Shown: piece after piece, positions 9,077 through 15,898 of the stretch
Numbering within the stretch: position 1 is the first letter of the stretch
How the letters are laid out: each line of letters starts with the position of its first letter
Origin: Paracoccus sp. M683
GTDB lineage: Bacteria > Pseudomonadota > Alphaproteobacteria > Rhodobacterales > Rhodobacteraceae
DNA length: 64,000 nt
Assembly: GCF_007096355.1 (NCBI RefSeq)
Contig: NZ_VKDF01000004.1
Span: 248,357-312,356 of the forward strand
Direction: 5' to 3'
Notes under the pieces: generated by a model
Databases searched by the model: none
What the model saw: only the letters and a program-made list of their open reading frames with translations
Told to the model about the DNA's origin: nothing
Program-made: the position numbers and the translations under genes

Positions 9077-9961
9077 TTAATGTTCCCGCAGCTGAGGGGG
9101 CTGAATATCATTCGAATTTGATGCATCGGGGAAAAGCCCGGCAAAGTCGAAAAGGGCCGGATCCAGCAGATGCGAGGGGCGCACATTCATCAGGGCGCGG
9201 AACATCACCTGGCGCCGCCCTGGGGTTCGTGCCTCCCATTCGTCCAGCAGTTTCTTGACCTGCACGCGTTGAAGCCCTTCCTGGCTGCCGCACAGATCGC
9301 AGGGAATGATCGGGTAGTTCATTGCCCGCGAAAACCGATCGCAATCGGCCTCGGCGATATAGGCCAGCGGGCGCAGCACGTTCAGATCGCCCTCTTTATT
9401 CAACAGCTTGGGGGGCATGCTGGCCAACCGCCCACCGTGGAACAGGTTCATGAAAAAGGTTTCCAGAATATCATCGCGATGATGACCCAGGACGACGGCC
9501 GAACAGCCCTCTTCCCGCGCGATGCGATACAGGTTGCCGCGGCGCAGGCGCGAACACAGCGCGCAATAGGTGCGGCCCGCAGGCACCTTGTCGGTGACGA
9601 TCGAATAGGTGTCCTGATATTCGATCCGATGCGCCACCCCGCGCGCGGTCAGAAATTCCGGCAGGACGGTTGCGGGAAAGCCGGGCTGGCCCTGATCGAG
9701 ATTGCAGGCCAGCAGATCGACAGGCAGAAGCCCGCGCCATTTCAGTTCGTGCAGAACGGCAAGCAGCGTATAGCTGTCCTTGCCACCCGACAGGCAGACC
9801 AGCCAGCGATCGCCTTCGCGGATCATGCCGTAATCCTCGATCGCGGCGCGGGTGTCGCGGACCAGCCGCTTGCGCAGCTTGCGGAATTCTGTGCTGGAAG
9901 GCGCGCCGGCAAACAGCGGATGGATATCGGTATCGTCTGCTTCGTCCAGCATGTTGTTCAC
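9077..9961 (-). CDS. ttcA: tRNA 2-thiocytidine(32) synthetase TtcA
   Basis: TtcA thiolates cytidine 32 of certain tRNAs using ATP and a [4Fe-4S] cluster. The PP-loop SGGKDS is at residues 58-63, the first cysteine pair CALC at 133-136, and a further CDLC motif lies at about residue 220, giving the three cluster cysteines. The length of 294 residues is normal for the family. The ATG at 9961 overlaps the stop of the preceding unknown gene by 4 bp. The extreme C-terminus ([14 protein letters not shown]) is variable. It sits in the yidD-side part of the yidC neighbourhood. Confidence 0.95.
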   Translation of the reverse strand: MNNMLDEADDTDIHPLFAGAPSSTEFRKLRKRLVRDTRAAIEDYGMIREGDRWLVCLSGGKDSYTLLAVLHELKWRGLLPVDLLACNLDQGQPGFPATVLPEFLTARGVAHRIEYQDTYSIVTDKVPAGRTYCALCSRLRRGNLYRIAREEGCSAVVLGHHRDDILETFFMNLFHGGRLASMPPKLLNKEGDLNVLRPLAYIAEADCDRFSRAMNYPIIPCDLCGSQEGLQRVQVKKLLDEWEARTPGRRQVMFRALMNVRPSHLLDPALFDFAGLFPDASNSNDIQPPQLREH

Positions 9962-10584
9962 TCTACGCCAGGAAAACTGAGTTCTTCATTGCTTCGCACC
10001 GACAATGTCGCGGCGTCCAGCACCATGTGATAAGCGCGCCCGCCAGCGCCTTCATAGACGACGTGAATCACCTGACCCGCAAGCGTCGCCAAGGGGGCGG
10101 CGGCAAAGCTGTCCGTCAACTGCGTCAGTTCGCTGCCGTCGGGCCGCATGACCCATAGGGTCGCGCCGGCAAACTCGTCGCCCAGCTCCCGCGTGCTGCC
10201 ACGGGAAAGCGCCAGCACGGTCGCCACTGCCCCGTTCTGATCGCGCGCATCGGCGATCCCGCGGATCACTTGCAGGCGCGAATTGTCAAACAGCCAACGC
10301 GCCGGGTCGCCACTGGACAGGAAGGCCAGGTTTGCCGTCACCAGCGTGCTGCGCATGCCGCCATCGCTGAGATCTGCTTGCAACGAAATACGGGTCAGGT
10401 CGTTCGACAGGACAACGGCTTCGCCCAGCCTGAAACGTTCCATCTTCGGCGGCCTGTCCTGCGTCGACGATGTTTGTGGCGGTTGCGCGGGCGGGATCGC
10501 CAGCGTGGCGACGAAAGCCGCCAGAATCACCGCGACAGCGACCAGCAGCCCGGAAATCAGGATCGTGCGTCCGGTGCGGGTCAT
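9958..10584 (-). CDS. Membrane-anchored protein of unknown function
   Basis: I do not recognise a family. The 208-residue protein has one N-terminal membrane segment (about residues 9-31, [19 protein letters not shown]), a Pro/Ser linker, and about 160 residues predicted to be mostly beta strands ([56 protein letters not shown]), probably in the periplasm. ATG 10584 is preferred over longer starts because AAAGGA lies a few nt upstream and the longer form would overlap yidD. It is 40 bp after yidD and overlaps ttcA by 4 bp, so it shares the rpmH-rnpA-yidD transcript. A role in envelope biogenesis would be guesswork. Confidence 0.7.
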   Translation of the reverse strand: MTRTGRTILISGLLVAVAVILAAFVATLAIPPAQPPQTSSTQDRPPKMERFRLGEAVVLSNDLTRISLQADLSDGGMRSTLVTANLAFLSSGDPARWLFDNSRLQVIRGIADARDQNGAVATVLALSRGSTRELGDEFAGATLWVMRPDGSELTQLTDSFAAAPLATLAGQVIHVVYEGAGGRAYHMVLDAATLSVRSNEELSFPGVE

Positions 10585-10624
10585 CTTGGTCCTTTGGTTT
10601 GCGCGAGGCATCGGCGAGGTGTGG

Positions 10625-10873
10625 TCATTGTTGCTCTGGCTCGTGCGGATCGGTGCCGGGAACCGGATCATAGCCTGTGCCGCCCCAGGGGTGGCACCGG
10701 CCGATCCGGCGCAGGGTCAGCCAGCCACCCCTGATCGCGCCATGCCGTTCCAGCGCTTGCAGCGCATAGGCCGAGCAGGTTGGCTGAAACCGGCATCCAT
10801 GTCCAACCCAGGGCGAGGCGACCAGTCGATAGGCGCGCACGGGCAGGGCGAACAACTGGGCCAGGGGGCTCAT
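10625..10873 (-). CDS. yidD: Membrane protein insertion efficiency factor YidD
   Basis: An 82-residue amphipathic protein that associates with the inner membrane and helps YidC-dependent insertion. The family core is clear: an N-terminal amphipathic helix ([18 protein letters not shown]), the cysteine-containing [19 protein letters not shown], and the GCHPWGG-type segment ([16 protein letters not shown]). It overlaps rnpA by 4 bp (ATGA at 10870-10873), the usual rnpA-yidD arrangement. In many bacteria yidC follows directly. Here three other genes intervene. Confidence 0.95.
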   Translation of the reverse strand: MSPLAQLFALPVRAYRLVASPWVGHGCRFQPTCSAYALQALERHGAIRGGWLTLRRIGRCHPWGGTGYDPVPGTDPHEPEQQ

Positions 10874-11268
10874 TTGCGATGCACCTTGTCCAGCGCGGCC
10901 GCCAGTTCGGCGCGCATGGCGGCGAAATCGCGGCTGACCGTCGTTTCTGGGCGACCGACCAGCACATAGTCCCAGCCAGCGCGGGCGCGGCCCGGCAGCA
11001 CCTCACGCGCAAGGGCGCGCAGGCGGCGCTTGGCACGGTTGCGCATCACCGCATTTCCCAGCTTCTTCGAGCAGGTATAGCCGATGCGGGGACCCTTTTG
11101 GTCACCGCGCGGCCGGGCTTGCAGCAGAAAACCGGGCATGCCTTGCCGCAACGCCCTGGCGGCAGCCAGAAAATCCCCGCGCTTGCGCAGTGTTTCAGGC
11201 ATGCGAAAAGCCGCCCCGCCGGCATCCTGCTGCTGTATATCAGCGTCGGGATGAGGCAGAGGCGGCAT
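10870..11268 (-). CDS. rnpA: Ribonuclease P protein component
   Basis: The protein subunit that helps RNase P RNA mature tRNA 5' ends. With the ATG at 11268 the protein has 132 residues. I chose this start because GGAGG lies 8 nt upstream. A longer GTG start at 11313 and a shorter ATG at 11202 ([12 protein letters not shown]) are possible. Visible family features are [12 protein letters not shown] at the start of the core and the basic [17 protein letters not shown] helix, the RNR signature that contacts the RNA. It lies 47 bp after rpmH and is coupled to yidD by a 4-bp overlap. Confidence 0.95.
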   Translation of the reverse strand: MPPLPHPDADIQQQDAGGAAFRMPETLRKRGDFLAAARALRQGMPGFLLQARPRGDQKGPRIGYTCSKKLGNAVMRNRAKRRLRALAREVLPGRARAGWDYVLVGRPETTVSRDFAAMRAELAAALDKVHRK

Positions 11269-11315
11269 GTTCCGGGCCTCCGGGCGCGTTGCGGCGGGCT
11301 GCCCCGCCGACACGA

Positions 11316-11450
11316 TCAGGCCGACAGGCGCTTGCGGCCCTTGGCGCGGCGGCGGTTCAGCACCAGACGGCCGGCCTTGGTGGCCATGCGGGCGCGGAAA
11401 CCGTGGCGACGCGCACGAACGAGGTTCGAGGGTTGGAAGGTGCGCTTCAT
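11316..11450 (-). CDS. rpmH: 50S ribosomal protein L34
   Basis: A 44-residue, very basic ribosomal protein. The sequence begins [18 protein letters not shown] and ends GRKRLSA, which is diagnostic for L34. The frame extends upstream of 11450 but only the L34 portion is conserved. It is the first gene of the rpmH-rnpA-yidD set, and 245 bp separate it from the divergent sensor kinase, so its promoter should lie between 11451 and about 11600. I could not identify promoter boxes with confidence. Confidence 0.98.
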   Translation of the reverse strand: MKRTFQPSNLVRARRHGFRARMATKAGRLVLNRRRAKGRKRLSA

Positions 11451-11695
11451 GGTCTTATCTCCGGGTCGAGTTCTTGCGGGTGGCGCGGGCGACAGGCGCG
11501 TCAGGCAAAAGCCCTGCGCCCGTGCGCAACTGCGCCGGTTGTTCGAGATGCGCTGGATAGGGCAGGCCCAGGCCCAAGTCAACCACCGAATCCCTGACCT
11601 TCTGCAATGGAACCGGCAGCCCATCACAATTGTTTGACCTTCGAGGCACGAGCACCCATTTGAAGCGCAATGCGCACGGCGTCAGAACCGGAAAC

Positions 11696-13123
11696 ATGAT
11701 GCGACTGAATACCTTGTCCGGCCGCTTTGCTGCACTGACGATTCTCTTCGTCGTGCTGGCAGAGCTGCTTATCCTGCTGCCGGCCCTGTCCGATTTCCGG
11801 CGCGACTATCTGGAATCGCGGCTGGAACGGGCGCAGATCGCCAGTCTGGCCCTGCTGGCCACGGATGAAACCCTTGCAGCCGAACTGGAAAGCGAGCTGT
11901 TGCAGAATGCCGGCGTCTTCAACGTCGTGCTGCGGCGCGACGACATCCGCCAACTGGTGCTGTCCTCGCAATTGCCCGGCCCGGTCGAGGCGACCTATGA
12001 CCTGCGCGAGACCTCGCTGGTGGGGTCGATCGACGAGGCGTTGCGCCAGCTGTTCGATTCGCGGCACCGGGTGATCCGGGTGATCGGCGCGCCGGTCAAT
12101 CAGGCAGGCCAGCTGATCGAGATCACCATGGATGCCCAGCCTCTGCATCTGGCCATGGTCGAATTCGGGCTGCGGATCCTGGCGATCTCGGCGCTGTTTT
12201 CGGTGATGACGGCGCTGATGCTGAACCTTGCGGCACAACGGCTGATCCTCAAGCCGATGCGGCGGGTCATCCAGCATATGTCGGCCTATGCCCAGGCCCC
12301 CGAGGATGTGCGTCACATCATCACCCCCGACGCCCGCATCGCCGAGCTGCGCGAGGCCGAAAGCGCCCTGGCTGCGATGCAAAAGACGGTGACATCGTCA
12401 CTGAAGCAAAAGGAACGCATGGCCCAGCTGGGTCAGGCGGTGGCCAAGATCAGCCACGATCTGCGCAATATCCTGACCACCAGTCAGATTTTTGCCGACC
12501 GGCTTGAGGACAGCGCCGATCCCAAGGTTCGCCGGGCCGCGCCCAAGCTGGTCAATTCGATCAGCCGCGCCGTGAACCTGTGTGAAACCACGCTGGCTTT
12601 CGGCAAGGCCGAAGAGCCCGCGCCCTCGCTGTCGCGTTTCAACCTGTCGCAACTGGCCGCCGAGGTGATCGAGGCCGAGGCGCTTGCAGGCAGCGGAATC
12701 ACCCATCCGGTCGAATTCGTGACCGACATTGCGGTCAGCCTGAACATCCGCGCCGATCGTGATCAGCTGTATCGGGTGCTGACCAACCTGGCCCGCAATG
12801 CCCGTCAGGCCATCGAAGGCACCAGCCAGCCCGGCACGGTCGAGATCGGCGCGGGCGAAAACGATTCGGGCTGGTGGATCCGCGTTGGCGACACGGGGCC
12901 GGGCCTGCCCGGCAAGGCGCGAGAATATCTGTTCCAGCCCTTCACCGGCAGCGCCCGCAAGGGTGGCACGGGGCTGGGGCTTTCGATCGCGGCCGATCTG
13001 ATCCGGGGCCATGGCGGCCGGCTGGACCTGCTGCGCAGCGACGACGAGGGCAGCGAGTTCATGATCCACATTCCGCGGGACATGGCGCTGCTTCCGGCGA
13101 CTGAAATCGCCGCTGCGCAATAA
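11696..13123 (+). CDS. Sensor histidine kinase, orphan
   Basis: A 475-residue inner-membrane kinase. Two membrane segments (about 12-31 and 160-182) flank a periplasmic sensor region of about 130 residues that I do not recognise. A HAMP-like stretch (LILKPMRRVIQHM) leads to the phosphorylation box with His254 in ISHDLRN. The ATPase domain shows the N box (NLARNARQA), G1 (GDTGPGL) and G2 (GGTGLGLSI). ATG 11696 was chosen over the longer frame from 11630 because the membrane segment then starts near the N-terminus. No response regulator gene is adjacent, so its partner is elsewhere. It is followed by tRNA-Arg. Confidence 0.9.
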   Translation: MMRLNTLSGRFAALTILFVVLAELLILLPALSDFRRDYLESRLERAQIASLALLATDETLAAELESELLQNAGVFNVVLRRDDIRQLVLSSQLPGPVEATYDLRETSLVGSIDEALRQLFDSRHRVIRVIGAPVNQAGQLIEITMDAQPLHLAMVEFGLRILAISALFSVMTALMLNLAAQRLILKPMRRVIQHMSAYAQAPEDVRHIITPDARIAELREAESALAAMQKTVTSSLKQKERMAQLGQAVAKISHDLRNILTTSQIFADRLEDSADPKVRRAAPKLVNSISRAVNLCETTLAFGKAEEPAPSLSRFNLSQLAAEVIEAEALAGSGITHPVEFVTDIAVSLNIRADRDQLYRVLTNLARNARQAIEGTSQPGTVEIGAGENDSGWWIRVGDTGPGLPGKAREYLFQPFTGSARKGGTGLGLSIAADLIRGHGGRLDLLRSDDEGSEFMIHIPRDMALLPATEIAAAQ

Positions 13124-13180
13124 ATGCGAATTTTGCGCTTGCACTCGGCTCGGGGTGCAATTAATTCACCGCCCTACGAC

Positions 13181-13257
13181 GGACCCGTAGCTCAGCTGGA
13201 TAGAGCACCAGACTACGAATCTGGGGGTCGGGCGTTCGAATCGCTCCGGGTCCGCCA
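13181..13257 (+). tRNA. tRNA-Arg (anticodon ACG)
   Basis: A 77-nt cloverleaf with acceptor GGACCCG paired to CGGGTCC, discriminator G and an encoded CCA (13255-13257). The anticodon stem CCAGA/TCTGG closes the loop CTACGAA, giving ACG at 13215-13217, which is deaminated to ICG to read CGN codons. The T-loop TTCGAAT is normal. Decayed transposon genes lie directly downstream, consistent with a tRNA acting as an insertion hot spot, but I found no duplicated 3'-end sequence. Confidence 0.97.
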
Positions 13258-13426
13258 TTACCTTACCTATTGTCTGTCAGATCTTTCTGGCTTTCGGTCA
13301 GGTTTGTGACCCGATCGGCCTTGATTGTGCTGATCGACCCGCACTCCCAATCTTTGGCATGATTCATGGATCGCGAGGGTGATCGCGTGTGTTTGCACAG
13401 TTGCGCCGAGGGCCTATTCCCCCGAT

Positions 13427-13650
13427 CCCTTGCCGCTGACGGTGCGACATCACCCGTTGGACCCTGCCACGTCGCTCATATCCCGCCTCGCTGCGCCAAG
13501 CGGTCCCGAATCGCGCACAGATTTCTGCCGCGACATCGGGTTTTTCTACAAGGCATTGCTGCGCGGTGATCGTGACGCCATCAAGCATCTGGCCTGCCTC
13601 GCCGGAAACATTCAGCCTGCACGGCCATGATTTCGCGTTACAAATTCAGG
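13427..13650 (+). pseudogene. TniQ-like N-terminal fragment, frameshifted
   Basis: The translation contains LPLTVRHHPLDPATSLISRLA and, further on, DFCRDIGFFYKALLRGDRDA followed by IKHLACLAG. I recognise this as the N-terminal pattern of TniQ transposition proteins (a PHPLE-type motif, SRLA, then a ...GD..A...LA.L.G segment). The frame stops at 13630. A second frame continues with FSLHGHDFALQIQ, so at least one frameshift is present. Only about a quarter of a normal TniQ remains and there is no start context. It is a relic of a Tn7/Tn5053-like element. I make the family call from pattern memory without an alignment. Confidence 0.55.
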
Positions 13651-13750
13651 GGCACTGGCAGCTGATCGCGCGGGCGGAACCTATGCCGCAAGACCACACC
13701 GAATCTGAGGAATATCTCGGGCAGCCGGGTCGCCGGCGAACGCGGTGAGA

Positions 13751-14282
13751 AGTGGATTGACGAACGGGACCTGAATGTCACAAGCCGCGCATGCGAGGCG
13801 GCAAGCTTTCTGTCCGATCCGCGCAATGTGGTGCTGATCGGTGGCACTGGCACGGGAAAGGCGCATCTTGCCATCGCCCGCGCGCGCTCATCCGGGGCGG
13901 TTCTACAACGTCGTCGACCTCGCGGACCGCCTCGTGACAGAAACGCGCAGCGGCAAGCAGGGCCGTCGCGCCCAATGCATGACCCGACGCGACTTCGTCA
14001 TTCTCGATGAACCGGGCTATCTGCCCTTTGCCCAGTCCGGTGGCCAACTGTGTCGTCAGGAAAACAGTCCACCGGATTGTTTTCTGTTCCTCCGCCATCC
14101 ACCTGATCAGTCGCCATTACCAGCGCATCTCGATCATCGTCACCACCAACCTCGCCTTCACCGAATGGCCCGCCGTATTCAGCGACGCCAAGATGACCAC
14201 CGCGCTGCTCGATCGTGTCACGCAGCATTGCGAAATCATCGAGACCGGCAACGAGTCATGGCGTTTCAAGAACCGCGCCTGA
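13751..14282 (+). pseudogene. IstB-like ATPase of an IS21-family element, degraded
   Basis: Parts of an IstB transposition helper ATPase appear in three frames. The first carries RNVVLIGGTGTGKAHLAIAR (Walker A). The second carries GRFYNVVDLADRLVTETRSG and [20 protein letters not shown] (Walker B). The third carries [20 protein letters not shown], then [19 protein letters not shown] and the C-terminal [13 protein letters not shown]. One frameshift lies near 13885. Near 14050-14095 about 45 nt of unrelated sequence sit where IstB normally has two residues, shifting the frame again. No istA transposase or terminal repeats are visible. The 5' boundary is uncertain. It is non-functional. Confidence 0.8.
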
Positions 14283-14299
14283 AGATCAGGGCCTGGGCC

Positions 14300-14445
14300 C
14301 CTCTATCGGCTGTCGTCAGCCCACCGAGGTCGCGCTGGCGGCCAATCGCAGCGGTCGTGGGGTGGTCCAGATGGTTCTGGAACGCGGTTTGATGTCGCCG
14401 GACGACCTGGCCAACCTGTTGCGTCCCAAGGCCCTGACCCGTCCG
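14300..14445 (+). pseudogene. C-terminal remnant of a fumarase/aspartase-family lyase
   Basis: Directly after the IstB relic, the plus strand encodes PSIGC, then RGVVQMVLERGLMSPDDLAN and LLRPKALTRP. This fits the short C-terminal domain of class II fumarases and aspartate ammonia-lyases (SIGY..A..VA..A...GR.V.E.VLE.GLLS.EEL...L.PE..TRP). The frame then runs on into unrelated sequence. No catalytic domain is present within the window, so this is a gene tail left after rearrangement. Confidence 0.6.
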
Positions 14446-14578
14446 ACTGACCTGTTGCTGCCTGCAAGGGCCAATGCGGTGGCGTCGTCGGCCTGGGTGC
14501 GGGTCCCCGCTGATCGGTGGGGCGGGTCAGCCCTGGGGTGCCGCCGGGGCCACGCGGCGATGGCGCCGGCGGCCCGCA

Positions 14579-15820
14579 TCACCCGGCAAGCGGTGGGCGC
14601 GACTGCAACGCCGCCCCCCCGCGCGAGATGCCGCCGGCCAGCGGCAGCAGATCGGCTTGCAGCGCGTGATAGATATCCGGCTTGCCGTTGAACTGATGGC
14701 GGGCCGGCTGGTTCGCATCGTCCAGTTCGGGCAGCCAGCCGCCGCGTTCATGGTCGATCAGATGCCGATCCGCAAAGCGCCACAGCCGGCGATACCAGTC
14801 CTCGTCCGCAGGTCGCGGGTCCAACTTGATAAGGGCAGCCAGCGCGCCGATCGCCTCGGTCACGGGCCACCAGTAACGCGCCCGCCGAGCCACCGATCCA
14901 TCGGGTGCCAGCGTATAGATAAAGCCACCCCGATCCGCGTCCCAGGCATCCGTCAGCGCCTGTTCGACCAGCCTGCGCGCCCGTTCCGATGCGCCATCAT
15001 CCGGGCGGCCCATCAGATCCCACAGTTGCAGTTGCAACCGCCCCATCTCGAAGGAATGGCCGGGGGTCGAGCCGGCGGGGCGGAACATCGGATTGCCCTC
15101 GTAGTCGCGGTCGATCTGCCAGTCCTCGGTATAATGTTCCGGTATCCGCCAGCCTTCGGCCGGGGCGATGCGGCCCAGGAAAAAGTCGAAGATACGCCGG
15201 GCGCGGGTCAGATAGACCGACTCGCCCGTGGCCTCATAGGCGGCCAGCAGCGCCTCGACCCCGTGCATGTTCGCGTTCATGCCGCGATAGGTCGAGAAGG
15301 GCTGCCAGTCGCGGGTGAACTCGTCACGGAACAGGCCGGCATTGTCGTCCCAGTAATGCCGGTCCAGCACCTCGGAAATATCGGCCAGCAGCCGGTCGGC
15401 ATCTGCATGGCCGACCAGTTTCGCGGTCGAGGCCGCCAGCAGCACGAAAACATGCCCATAGGCCAGCTTGACCCCATCCACCGGCCCCTGGGCATCGACC
15501 GACCAGACATAACCACCATGCGAGGCGTCGCGGTGCCGCGCCCACAGATCCTGCATGCCGCGGTCGATGATGCCGGCGCGGTCGGGCCGGCCGGCCAGAT
15601 GCCCCAGCCCATAGCTGTGGATCAGCCGGGTCGTGGTATGCAATTCCTGCGGGCCTGGCAGGGGGGTGCCTGCATAATCCAGCACCGCCAGCCCGCCCGC
15701 ATGCCCAAGGCTTGCGTCAAAGAAATCCAGCTGCCGGCGCGCATCGCCGGCCAGATAGGCGCGGTGGGCCGGGTCATCCAGCCAAAGCCCGCTTTCGGTC
15801 GAGGCAAGCGTGTCGGACAT
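14579..15820 (-). CDS. AGE-family sugar epimerase/isomerase
   Basis: A 413-residue (alpha/alpha)6-barrel protein of the N-acylglucosamine 2-epimerase family, which also includes mannose and sulfoquinovose isomerases such as YihS. Supporting segments are TTRLIHSYGLGHLAGRP, the substrate-pocket histidines in YGHVFVLLAAST and MNANMHGVEALLAAYEATGE, GHSFEMGRLQLQLWDLMG and RARYWWPVTEAIGALA. ATG 15820 has AAGGAG 7-8 nt upstream. A start at 15844 is less likely. The last 15 residues (GGISRGGAALQSRPPLAG) look atypical and may have been altered when the adjacent mobile DNA arrived. The substrate cannot be inferred from sequence. Confidence 0.85.
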   Translation of the reverse strand: MSDTLASTESGLWLDDPAHRAYLAGDARRQLDFFDASLGHAGGLAVLDYAGTPLPGPQELHTTTRLIHSYGLGHLAGRPDRAGIIDRGMQDLWARHRDASHGGYVWSVDAQGPVDGVKLAYGHVFVLLAASTAKLVGHADADRLLADISEVLDRHYWDDNAGLFRDEFTRDWQPFSTYRGMNANMHGVEALLAAYEATGESVYLTRARRIFDFFLGRIAPAEGWRIPEHYTEDWQIDRDYEGNPMFRPAGSTPGHSFEMGRLQLQLWDLMGRPDDGASERARRLVEQALTDAWDADRGGFIYTLAPDGSVARRARYWWPVTEAIGALAALIKLDPRPADEDWYRRLWRFADRHLIDHERGGWLPELDDANQPARHQFNGKPDIYHALQADLLPLAGGISRGGAALQSRPPLAG

Positions 15821-15898
15821 GCAGATGCTCCTTATCCAGCGCATATCGGTGATAGCGCCACCATAGGCCCAGTTCGGGCGCTGTGAAATAGGGGCGCG

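Noticed and set aside
13181..14578. Possible integrated island bounded by att repeats of tRNA-Arg
   Set aside because: I could not find a repeat of the tRNA 3' end in this stretch and no integrase gene is present, so I call it decayed transposon DNA only.
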